Source: Oikopleura dioica
Taxonomy: Eukaryota > Chordata > Appendicularia > Copelata > Oikopleuridae
Reading direction: 5' to 3'
DNA: 64,000 nucleotides
Assembly: GCA_907165135.1 (NCBI GenBank)
Contig: OU015569.1
Span: forward strand, 4,340,001-4,404,000
Part shown: positions 53,851-64,000 of the stretch, piece after piece
How positions within the stretch are numbered: position 1 is the stretch's first letter
Layout: the number at the start of each line of letters is the position of its first letter
The notes under the pieces: model-generated
What the model was told of the DNA's origin: nothing
The model's input: only the letters and a program-made list of their open reading frames with translations
Database searches by the model: none
Program-made: the position numbers and the translations under genes

Positions 53851-56055
53851 ATGAAGTTCGCATCACTTTTGGTAGGAGCGAGCCACGCCGTGCCACTGGA
53901 AAACACTGCGAATAAGATCACAGCGGACAAACTGGACGAAGTGACTATACTGAAGAGCGGTGATGCCTTTACCGTTTCTGGTTCGTTCGAAACAAAAGGC
54001 GGAATCACCGCTGCATGCTCAGCAGAGTGGGCACTATCGTAAGTTCAACAATTTATGCAGAAAACAGAAGTTTTCCCTAAAGCGTTTTAAAAACCTTATT
54101 TTAGACTGCAGGTCGCCATTGATGGTGATCGAATCTTGGAGGCCCAGGTCGACAAGGGCAACTTCAAGTACCGACAACTCTCGTCCTTCGAAGAACTGCT
54201 CCCTTACGGCATAGCTCACATTAAAATCGATGAATGCAGCAGTTTGTTAGAAGGACCCGATGGAACAGCCCCAGCCTGTAGCATTGTAACAGACAGCACT
54301 AAAGAAGTATTCACTTATGAAGTTGGAATCGAAGGACTTACTGTGGACGATAGTGGGAAAGAAATCAGTCTCCAGTGGAACTGTGACACTGAGCTAGAAA
54401 TCCAGCCGACAATTCTTGAGGTCTGGCAAGAAGGAGAACTGACGCAGAGCATCGGCACAACTGATCTCTCTTCGGACATGAATGCCACTATCGTCGCTGC
54501 CTGTGCCATGCAGAATGAACTGCCAAAAGCAAACGACATTACGTTCTCTATCGGCGGCTTTGAACAGGTTGTCGAAGTAGATGAGAATGGAACCGCACAA
54601 CTGAATGTTACCGGATCCGACTTGCTCCAATACGGCGGAAAGAATATCCACGACCAACCTATCACGTGTAGTGCCAGTCAAATTGCGGTGAGAACTTGTT
54701 TATGATTACGCAACTCCAGTTACATAACTGCATTATTTATCTGACAGCAATAATTTAGTCTAATGGTGCTCTGCTTAAATCTTACGATATGACCTCCATT
54801 GAAAGCGTGGAATTCCGCTACCCAACAACGTACGCCAGAATTAGTGTTGATGGCGTGAAAGAATACCAATCAAAAAGGTAGAGTATTTCTAGTAACACTG
54901 GCGTGTAGCCAATGCTACAGCTTGCGAATGACGGATCATTAATTAGGAAAAAGTTTGATACGCAATAAATCATTTTTCCAGCTATCTGGCAAAGGGCTCA
55001 CAAGCAAAGGTCAGCTGCGATGCTGATGGATTCCCCAAACCTGAACTAGATCTTACTGCAAATGGCCTCGACCTCAACAATAACGTGTAAGTGAGCGAAA
55101 ATCAATAGCAACTACATCAGCGATCGTAAAATTTCCTCGCCGGCTGTTTCAGCTTCAAAGCGTCTGTTTTCCTATTTTTTCCGTAATCAAAAAGATCGCG
55201 CAAAAATTGAATGCTAGCTCATTATTCAATTATAGTCTGACTGAGAAAACCGATTTCAAATGTGTTGCCAATGGTATTGAAGATGTCCAGACTGTGGACA
55301 TTTTCTACCTCGAAGACGTCCAAGTTGCGCACGATGGAAAAACTGATGAAGAGCCACTTTATGAAGGGCGCGATGTAACGTTCAGCTGCAGTGCTAGGTC
55401 GAATCCCCCGGCGTCTTTCAGTCTTGTCAAAGGTATTCATATTTATCGGATTCTGGAATAACAAAAGAGTTAATTGATGAGCGGTTGTAAATATCTTCTC
55501 TACGTGCGTAGTGAATCACTTAGCTAGTAGCTTAATGAACCGCCTTAATCATAACGCTAGCATACTAATTAATTTTTCAAGACGGTCAAGTCTTTTCGGA
55601 CCATGGCGAGCGCGATCACACGATCGAGGCCGTGAGCGGAATCTTCACCTGTGCCGCCTCCTTGCCTCCGGTGTTCGGAATCAACAATGTAGAATCAACT
55701 GGAGCGACAATCACCGCCGAACCAGCACCCGAAGAAGGATCCGGCCGTGCAATCAGTAAGCAAGAGTTATTTTCTTAATCGTCGATTTCGCATCGTAAAT
55801 CGCCCAGCGTTGACTTTTACGGAGACTTTATTGGTGAGCTTTAGAGCTGACCAATGATGAAAAGTCAGTTCACGAAAGGTCGCGTAGAAAATGTCGTTTT
55901 TACTACGATTGATTTAAGTTATCGTCTCCATTGTCATCATCGTTGTCTGCCTGATCGGTGCTGTTGGCTTCTTTGTGTGGAAAAAGAAGCAGGCTGACAA
56001 GGGCGAGGAAGTGCCGCAAGACGAAGAAGACGCTCAGGACGATGCCGAAGAATGA
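53851..56055 (+). CDS. Single-pass Ig-superfamily adhesion/receptor protein
   Basis: About eight exons with GT-AG introns give roughly 500 residues. MKFASLLVGASHAVPLEN is a probable signal peptide. The ectodomain has several Ig-like segments, seen as Cys and Trp pairs: AACSAEWAL ... TAPACSIV; LQWNCDTELEIQ ... TCSASQ; AKVSCDADGFPKPELDLTAN ... FKCVANG; and DVTFSCSARSNPPASFSLVK ... GIFTCAASLP. A transmembrane helix (IVSIVIIVVCLIGAVGFFVW) is followed by a short acidic tail with KKKQADKGEEV, ending QDDAEE at 56055. The arrangement resembles ALCAM/nectin-type adhesion molecules, without a clear one-to-one match. The last intron splits the membrane-proximal stalk from the helix. Confidence 0.72.
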
Positions 56056-57889
56056 GCATGATCATGTAAAAGAACCCGTTACAACTGTTAGCCACTTCTG
56101 CAATCACGGAGAACAATATTCAACATTCTAACTTAGGAAATAATCTCGCTTTTGCAAGTCACTCAAACTGTACAAATCTCCTGTTTCACCGAAATCTTCC
56201 TTCGAGTACGCACATCCACTCGTGACCCTGCTATTTTCATGGATAAAACATGAACAGAATAAAACAATAAATCGAATTGATTTTCTTTTTATAATCTTAT
56301 CATCATTCATGGCTACGAATAGGATATCTAAGCGGAGTTGCGGGCAGCCTAGGGTTCGCTGGGTAGATTGATCCGTTCGGCTACTCTAAAACGCAGATAT
56401 AAATCGGTTCAAGTTTGACAGCTCGGATCGACTAATCACTTTGGCGGAAGTTTTTTGCATTAGCCAAATTTGACAAGCTCATTTTGTTCGGAATTCGTTC
56501 AAATCTGCTGATTTGCGAGAAAAAAGTCAGTTGTTTGTATTTTGAAATCAAGGAAGATTTAGATATTTTAGAAAATGATTTTTCCACCGAAAGTTTTGGT
56601 AAACAGGCGAAAATTGGTGCACGCTGATCTTGACTGAATAAAGGTTGAAGAATATCTTAGACCGAGCATTCGCGGTAGAATAACATCACCATGCGGTCAA
56701 CAAAACAGGCGTCGTTGCCCGTAAAAATTAGCTAAAATCATCTAAGTGCTACTTTCAATTTTCTGGATGATCGTTGAAATGATGGAGAAACTTATTGATA
56801 AAGTATCAATGGTCATATATTGTTCCTTCAAAAGCACAATTTGTTCTATTCCTAAAATCGATTCTTTGCCTCCAATACTTACTAGTAGGCTGGACCACGG
56901 CAGACGTCCGGAAATGAGGCAAAAAGAAGCATCGTTCAAAAAGACGAGTGTCTCCGCAGCTGTTTATGTCGGACGGACGATAGCGTTTCTTGCTCCTTTT
57001 GACACACGTGAGGCCCTCACGGTGAGGGAAAGAGTCTCTGTGCTTATTCATCTTTCTTGACATCTGAAAAAGCTCAGAAGTGAATACCGCACACCTTCCG
57101 CTACCATGAACAGAGCAAGCTGAGTCGGACATCTACATCTTTGGGCGAGAAGACACCGGCCTTCTACGGGACGACGGCTTTGTTCAGCCGGCGTTTACTT
57201 TGCTCTCGGGATATATGCGGCACAATCCTTATATTTATTCTGATAGTGGAAACTGAAAATATAATTTTTAAGCTTCCCTATCCGGAATTGAGAACGACGT
57301 GAAGAGTCGTAGGATCCGCCTCTGAAAGCCGTCTGCTGGACGAAATATCGGAATTTATCCTGCTTCTCTCGAAGTAAGAAGCTAAGTGAATCTCTTGTCT
57401 GTGGAATTTAAGCTTCTTTAGTAGGAGCACAGTTGAGTATTGACGTGATGAACTCTCGCTGTTTCGATATTTCGATCTTGAAACTTTCTACTAAAAAGTT
57501 GAGTCTTCAAGTCAAGACGATATCGATTTTAATATCTTTTTACAAAAAAAGTCTGGGATGCCAATTTTGATCTCTAGACAATTTTAAAGATTTGGATTTG
57601 TTCAAAGTTCGAAGTGATTAGGGTTTACTCTCAAACACGAAATTGCTCAACGTCTGCAGATCTGTCCAGTTTTGGTCGGGAAAAGAATTTTGAAGCGGGC
57701 AAAATATTTAAATTTGACATTGATCATTCCCATATCACGAAAAGCGTAAAATCCGAAATCATCTCGTTTTAGAGCGGTTTATGCATAAAATCATGTCACA
57801 ATCATTGCCAGCCATTCGGTACAAGATGGCGCTGTCGCTAATATAAGTCAAAAACTATCGGAGAAAATCAGTAGCATATCAGAGGAAAA
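56056..57889. other. Non-coding interval, 1.8 kb
   Basis: Overlapping open frames on both strands at 56740-57130 have no motif or splice support. No repeat with target duplications was found. The right end carries the promoter of the next gene. Confidence 0.45.
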
Positions 57890-60800
57890 ATGGGACGTTT
57901 GTCAAAGATTTTCCTTTGTTTGGGCGCCACTAGCTCGGCGAATTTTTTGCTCCCAAATTATTCTTCAGAAGAGTTCCAGTCGGGATCATCGGCAAAGTGG
58001 TGGGACGATGACCACGCCGAGCGGCTCAGAAACGTTCTTTGGCAGATGTCCCCAGAAGTACTCGAGAATCACTTTTTCAATGAGCCGATCAGTCAGAAAG
58101 GAGCAGAAAAAGCCGTCGAAGGGATCATGAACACACTCGATAAGATTGCTGAAGACATGGTCACAAAGAGAGACTCTTGCTGGGAAAGCGTCAGTCCGCA
58201 GATTGGGATCTAAATTCACTTTTTCTTGAGAGAAATAATGAAAAAACAACTATTTTCTTCCAAAGATAAGGAGAAAGATCCCCTCAAAGCCTGAAGATCC
58301 ATACGATTCCATGGAATCAACAACAGAGAATCCTCCGACCTCTAGCTGGCAGCCCACAACGTCCGAAGCAATTCCACCAACCACGATGTACTATCGAAAA
58401 CGACGAGACGGATCAAATGATGGACTTGAAGTGCGTAAAATGAAAGACGGTAGTCAGACTTGGGATCCTACAGGAAAACCCGAGAAGGATATTCCTGAGA
58501 TATTCTGGCAACATGCTCGATGGATTCGTGAAGAAATCTTTATCTACTGTCCTACCATGGCTTTTAATCTGGTAAGCAGCATCACGTTTTCAGAAAAATC
58601 ATAAAAAGGGAGTGATAAAGTAATCAATTTTTTTAAGTTTGGACGATTAGACAAGCTTCAAGATAAAACTATCACTCAATACTGTAACAAAGTTGATCCC
58701 GCAGAAGTTTTCTGGTAAGTCTCTCGGTCTAACCTTTATTAACCTTCCCATAAAGCAGCCCAGACGATGATGGTGCTGGAGGATACCCGACAATGCCACC
58801 GAGTACTGAAGAACCAGCCACCGAAGAACCAACTACTACGGTCCCTGTCGAAACGACGGAGCCATACGATACTACTTCTACTAGCAACGTTTACTCCACT
58901 TACGTTGATACTACTACACCCGAAATCGTAACAGACATCTGGACTACTACCAACAATCCATACTGCGAGTCTCGAAAGGACTGTTCCGATATGTTTCCTA
59001 GCCAGTGTCCAGAAAGAAACTCGTGCGCTTGTAAAAGTGGCTCTTGCGTGAATCGAGAGACAACAACTGAAATGTATACTTCTCATGAGTATACAACACC
59101 TAAAGTGTCGACGACTTCTTCAACCACCACAAGTAAAACAACTACAACCACTACCACTACCACCACAACAACCACAACAACAACAACAACAACTACTACT
59201 TCTACTACTACAACCACTACTATGCCGGACGGTTACTGCATAAGTCACAAGGATTGCCGAGACGCCGATTCAGGTTAGAGGATTTAGATAATGGCTTGTG
59301 GCGTTCTCAAATATTAATAATCATCAATATTCATCTACGTATATCAAATTAACCGTATCTTCTTAAGATTGCACGTCTGGTTCTTTCAAATGCAGATGTA
59401 AATATTACTACTGCGTGAAAGTGCCTGTCACAACCACAACCACAACAACGACATCCACAACAACAACTTCGACTACTACCACTACCACTACAACAACAAC
59501 GACTACGACCATGCCTGATGGCTATTGTACCTCCAACGCTGAATGCCGAGAAGCAGACGAAGATTGCACTTCAGGATCATTTAAATGTCGTTGCAAAAAC
59601 TACTATTGTATTAAAATTCCTGTTACTACTACGACTACAACTACAACATCTACCACAACGACGTCAACGACGACGACAACCACTACAATGCCCCCTTCAG
59701 TATGCTACAGTGCCAAAGACTGCGTCGAGATCGCCCCAGATACTTGTCCTTCACGAAGTTCTTGCCGCTGTTCGAAAGGAGAATGTAAACCAAAACCAAC
59801 AACGACAACAACCACTTATAGCAGCACAACAACTTCAGAACCAACTACCCCAGAATACACCGTTCCTTCTGGTTGTAAAAACCGGGGCAACTGCGTGAAA
59901 CTGGAACCTGAAATGTGCCCGACAAAAACTTCCTGCACTTGTGATGATGGAACTTGCGTGCCAAAGACAACTGTTGATCCATACGTTACAGCTGGTCCAA
60001 CTGATATGTGCGAAAGCAAAAAAGATTGCATGGTTATTGATCCCAATAACTGCCCGAATAGATCATCCTGCGCTTGCAGAAAAGGCGAATGTGTGCCAGT
60101 TGAGTCTACAACTACCACCGAGGCTCCGACAGGAGGAAACGGAGGCTACGGCGACTCTTGTAAGAATAAGGGAGACTGCGTAAAGATGTTCCCAGACATG
60201 TGCCCAAAGAAGAGCGCGTGTAAGTGTGAGTCTGGCGAGTGCGTTCAAGTTGAGACTACTACCACCACTGGCTACATGACTACTACAGCCCCATCTAACA
60301 CATGCTCGAACCGAGGCGATTGCGTCAAAATGGATCCGGACATGTGCCCAGAGCGAACTAGCTGCTCTTGCACCGATGGAGAGTGTGTTCCCAAGGAAGT
60401 CGTTAACGAATGCTCCAATAAGGGCGATTGCGTCACTAATAATCCATCAATGTGCCCAACTAAAGCTGATTGTCTCTGTAAATCTGGCACATGTGTAGCA
60501 GTTGAAGGAGGTGATGGAGATAGTGGATACGGCGGAGAGACCCCAGTTGATTCGGAGTACTGCACTTCCAGAAAATCATGCACAGAGGTGAGGCTCAATA
60601 CCTTTTAAAGAGTTATTTCAAAACTTGTCATAAATATTTTTTAGCTTTACCCAGATATGTGCCCAGTAAACAGCTGCAACTGCAAAGCAGGAATTTGCGA
60701 GCCACAAGAGCTCTGCACATCGAGAAAACACTGCGAAGAAATGTTTCCTTCGAAATGCGCGGTAATATTGTTCACACTACCGATCAGAAACTAAACATAA

Positions 60801-60959
60801 CTTCAGGAACGAGGTTGTCGATGCGTACGATCAACTGGCGAGTGCGAAAAACTCGATGGCGAGGGAGGCGGTGAAGGTGGCGGCGAAGAGGGAGGCTCTG
60901 GTGATGGCGGCGACGGCGAAAACGGTGGAGCAACTACAATGAGTCCATACTCGTCCTAG
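57890..60959 (+). CDS. Secreted mucin-like protein with eleven copies of a six-cysteine module
   Basis: The start MGRLSKIFLCLGATSSANFL is a signal-peptide-like leader. A unique N-terminal region of about 230 residues follows (HAERLRNVLWQMSPEVLEN; WQHARWIREEIFIYCPTMAF). From 58960 on, eleven modules of about 30 residues repeat with the pattern C-x6-C-x6-8-C-x4-6-C-x-C-x4-5-C, for example CESRKDCSDMFPSQCPERNS then CACKSGSC, and CKNRGNCVKLEPEMCPTKTS then CTCDDGTC. Modules 1 to 4 are separated by long Thr tracts; later ones sit closer together. The last exons end in a Gly/Glu-rich tail, GGEGGGEEGGSGDGG, and a stop at 60959. Modules 2 and 3 form a divergent pair (DCTSGSFKCRC). No known domain name fits. 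A structural extracellular role is likely from composition. Confidence 0.75.
59110..59225 (+). repeat. Thr-codon microsatellite within the Cys-module gene
   Basis: A run of ACA/ACT/ACC codons encodes about 30 Thr between modules 1 and 2. Similar tracts lie at 59428-59510 and 59625-59690. Such repeats are prone to length change. Confidence 0.8.
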
Positions 60960-61632
60960 AAATATGGCTAATCATTTTTCCTGTTCAAAAAAAGTTCTTT
61001 TCACTCTAACTTCATGGCTCCCCGGCCCTTTTTAGTTCCGATCCCTTTGGCCAAGGCGTGATCCAAAAAGCCGGCAGCGCCTCATACTGTATTAACTCAT
61101 CAACAGAGCTTGAATACAATATTTTTATAATAAGAAAACGTGTGGATAATTTTTAATGAATTTATTTGCAGTTTTATGGATTAGATATCCTGCGAGTCGT
61201 TTCTCGCGGGAAGAAATCGTCATATAATCGTAGATTATGCGTAACCGAAAAAATAATTCGGGACTTGTCTCAAAGCTAAGTACAGTAATATATATAAAAG
61301 AAGTTTTGATGAAGAAGAGCGCAAGGAAAAGAGACTTTTGTTCCATTGAAAATTGATTTGAGATGCAGACCTAACCGCTGTCGAATCTTCTATTGGCCAA
61401 AAGTGTGACGAAATGATCCTACGATCTTGATTTGCACTCCCTCGTGATGATCAAGTCGTACTCTTAAAAGAGAACGTAACGATCGATTATATCGCCCATA
61501 TATTATCCGAGATTGAAATCTTCGGAGGTGCTTGAAGCGTAAGGAAAGATCTTTGATTGTATGTACTCAATGAGAAGCTACCTTCAAGAATATTGTACGA
61601 TATTTACCATTTCGACGTTTTCTTTTGGCAAA
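60960..61632. other. Spacer between convergent genes
   Basis: AT-rich sequence with several potential polyadenylation signals and no supported gene. A minus-strand frame at 61125-61346 has no motif. Confidence 0.45.
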
Positions 61633-62848
61633 CTAGAAGACAGTGACAATTGTCTTGCTTGCATCAAACCAGTTTCCAGATGGGTCTTTGGACTCACTGT
61701 CCCGCAAGGCATCTAAATATTCGAAGTCGAACCAGATTTTGTCTGTGCCGGGAGTTATGTTGGAAATCATCACGGAACTGACAAAATTTTGGAAGTAACT
61801 TATTTCTTGAACGTCGAGTCCATCGAGCTCGTCAAAGTGAAGATCTTTGACCGGAGCGGGGAATTGAATCAGAATCACATTTCCTTAATCGTAGCTTTGA
61901 GTAGATCGAGAAAGAATTTGACTTACCGGAGTGAAACGCACCACCCTGAGCCTGGATGTAGCTTCGAGCTCGGTTTCCATCATAGTTTGATGGAAAAGAA
62001 AAGAGGGCAGCGTCCCAGAACTCCTCGGCATCGGAATAGACGATCCAGTCACTATCCGACGGAATCGATGGTGCCATCTGGTCGACTCGCTCGAACATAA
62101 CGATGAAATTGACGAAATCAATGCCCTAGAACCAGATAAATGTTATCCTGTTTTGAAACTATTTCTGATTACCTCGAAGTCTGTATTCGTATGAGTGATT
62201 GCATAATCATCCTGGAAGGACTTTGAATTGCTCGGAATCACGTTGGCATCATAGAAGTGAATCCAACGCACTCGATGGGAGGTCGAAGCCAGCCAGAAAT
62301 GAGTAACTGATGCTTTCTTAAACTCGTTCGGCGCTAAAAGATTAAGTAGATCAAAATACACTTGAGGATTGTTGATTCTACCTTGGTAAATGCAACCCGC
62401 TCGACTGGTGCTCGTTTGTTCCCAACACGTGATTCTTATTTGAGTTTTTCACGGTGAATTCGGTCCGATAATATCAAGATCTACCAATCAACATTTTATG
62501 GTAAAAAATTTTTACTAAAAATACAAAACTAATCAACCAAATTTCGATTTGGCCATGAGCAACTCCAGTCCTGTAGACTTGTCCTTGCTCAGAATTAGTC
62601 TGAGCGTTTTGCTTGCCGAATAGATCGACGACCTTGTCATTTTCGATCTTTCCATTGGGCCGCGCGCCGTGGACGGGTTTGAATCGTGAATCGCCATTAA
62701 AAAAGCTGTTCTCGTCGGTCTTCTTACTTTTGCCTTCCACTTGGGCTAATGCTGGATCAACGCTTTTCTCGTCGTTTTCCTCAATTTTAAATCCTGTCAG
62801 CCGGCATTCGGCGACAACGAGGAACGAAAAGAAACTACTCCACAGCAT
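61633..62848 (-). CDS. Secreted protein, family not recognised
   Basis: Exons on the minus strand join to about 360 residues. MLWSSFFSFLVVAECRLTGF is a signal peptide. A charged region with FKPVHGARPNGK follows, then RITCWEQTSTSRAGCIYQGR, the paired cysteines suggesting a disulfide. Later exons give VTHFWLASTSHRVRWIHFYD, ERVDQMAPSIPSDSDWIVYS and TPGTDKIWFDFEYLDALRDS, ending KTIVTVF at 61633. The compact mix of aromatic and acidic residues looks like a folded globular domain, but I cannot name it. GT-AG introns lie at about 61880-61922, 62128-62173 and in the 62340-62530 region, the last not fully resolved. Confidence 0.55.
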
Positions 62849-63418
62849 TAAACGATAACTTTTTCAAGAGTTCAATAAGAGGCTTAATAAACTACTGGGA
62901 ATAATTGATGTGCTTTTCGACAGCTTGCGAACTGATCGGAAATATTCTCTTTGAAAGATTAATTGAATTACAGAAGATTTCTGAGAAACAGTAAATCGCT
63001 TCTTCTGATGATCTATTCTCTTCGTTATTAAAACTCTTGCCTTTATGAAAACCACGAAAGCAATGAGCCCAAGGTTTGTCTTATAAGGGAAATAGCGCGA
63101 ATAAGCCCAGCGCTCTAAAAAAGCTAAAAAGCAAGGAGTAAACACTACGTCGGAATGTTTATCCTCATTCAACCACCTTCATATAAATGAAGAGAACAGT
63201 TTGTGGTGCTTCTTAACGTGAAGACGCTATCCGCTAAGTTGAATTCTACTCGGTATTTGTGTTCGATTATTTATTTATTTTTACATTTATTTTCAGAAAG
63301 AAGGAGAAGTTAGAAAAGTCAACTCTTGCTCAAATGACATGATTAAATTATTAGGGTCTCAAAGTAAGACAAAAATGAGCAACGTTGCAAAATATGCACA
63401 GATCAACATAAGCAGCGA
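62849..63418. other. Spacer and promoter of the 62848 gene
   Basis: AT-rich sequence without a supported gene. A 102-codon minus-strand frame at 62864-63172 shows no recognisable motif. Confidence 0.4.
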
Positions 63419-63746
63419 TCAACAGGAGCGGTCTTTTTTCATCGGAAGAATTTGCTGAAGGAGTTCTCGAGCTTCGAATGAGGGATCGGAACGCGCCGCG
63501 TTTGCATCGAAAATCGAGGTCGTATTTGCTCTTGATTAACAGTTAGTTTTTATTGTAACGGATTGAGTGAAACTTACGGAAAGGGCGGGCGCCGTAGGAA
63601 ACCCGGAAATGTTCTTGATTTCTTTCATCGAAGTCGCGAATGTCTACGCCGCGTTTTGAACTTTTGTGTCCATAGAACTCATCTCCAAATTTTAAAAAGG
63701 CCTCGACGGACAGAAATAAATTGCAAAGCAAAATGACGACTCTCAT
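63419..63746 (-). CDS. Small secreted precursor-like protein (about 93 residues)
   Basis: A signal peptide (MRVVILLCNLFLSVEA) at 63746 is followed by FLKFGDEFYGHKSSKRGVDI, which contains a KR dibasic site, and then FRVSYGARPF. A short GT-AG intron joins phase-1 to NTTSIFDANAARSDPSFEAR and ELLQQILPMKKDRSC with a stop at 63419. The YGARPF stretch resembles HGARPN in the neighbouring secreted protein, hinting at shared ancestry of the N-terminal parts. The size and dibasic site suit a peptide precursor, but no known peptide is recognised. Confidence 0.5.
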
Positions 63747-64000
63747 GGCGAGTTTTTAAAAAATTATGAATTTTCTTTCGAAATGAAAGTAGCAAAGTGA
63801 GGCTGAATTGATACTCGCCGTACGCTTTTAAATGGGCCAGATGTCGCTCAAGTTATCTCGGGCACTGGCTTCGGGGCACTATTTTTACTTTGCATCGAGC
63901 ATGACTATTTTTCTACGGGAGGTAGGGCCTTTAGTATATAGAATATGAATGCCTTTTAGATCAATTCTTGATAAAGACTACTTGTAAAGAGAGTAAAGAG
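63747..64000. promoter_or_regulatory. Upstream region of the last minus-strand gene
   Basis: The 250 bp before the ATG contain no open frame. TTTTAAA at about 63828 is a weak TATA-like candidate on either strand. No further gene starts before the window ends. Confidence 0.3.

Overview
This window is animal nuclear DNA from a very compact genome, most likely an appendicularian tunicate such as Oikopleura dioica. The pointers are metazoan gene families, coding exons split by introns that are often only 33-80 nt, dense genes on both strands, same-strand genes separated by roughly 30-110 nt with an acceptor-like AG just before the downstream ATG (typical of operons resolved by spliced-leader trans-splicing), and several introns that keep frame only with a GG rather than GT donor. 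The species is an inference; no rRNA, tRNA or spliced-leader RNA gene was found to confirm it.

Layout. 0-12 kb: an ANKUB1-like gene (minus), a small secreted protein (minus), a PDIA3/PDIA4-like ER thiol oxidoreductase ending in HDEL (plus), a kringle transmembrane protein with a long disordered tail (plus), and a minus-strand cluster MRPL23 / unknown / RBX1. 12-24 kb: a 286-bp hAT-like MITE, a glycerophosphodiester phosphodiesterase, MED28 with two foldback elements in its introns, AK8, MYDGF, FKBP2, a SUMO-interacting-motif protein and a PHACTR-family protein. 24-34 kb: a two-TM protein, PDRG1 followed by an L1-ORF1p-like membrane protein, an olfactomedin-domain protein, SPSB with a possible overlapping microprotein, and SETD6 followed by a TMEM223-like protein. 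34-38 kb: two more foldback elements and an SLC43-type transporter. 39-46 kb: two acidic disordered proteins on the minus strand, one ending in a good candidate PKA-anchoring helix. 46-64 kb: a cluster of secreted or cell-surface proteins (nine TSP1 repeats plus CAP with Thr-rich linkers; an Ig-type adhesion receptor; an eleven-module Cys-rich/Thr-rich protein; several small secreted proteins).

Themes. Many products enter the secretory pathway: ER folding factors (PDI, FKBP2, MYDGF) carry ER-retention-type C termini, and the right third encodes mucin-like and Cys-rich extracellular proteins that would suit the secreted house of an appendicularian, although no specific oikosin assignment is made. 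The most distinctive DNA-level observations are a family of three foldback elements with exact 8-bp target duplications, two unrelated MITEs, and GG-AG introns supported by protein homology. Large gaps at 1.5-2.6, 23-24, 33.6-35.9, 38-39.6, 42.8-44.8, 52.3-53.8 and 56-57.9 kb show no gene I can support.
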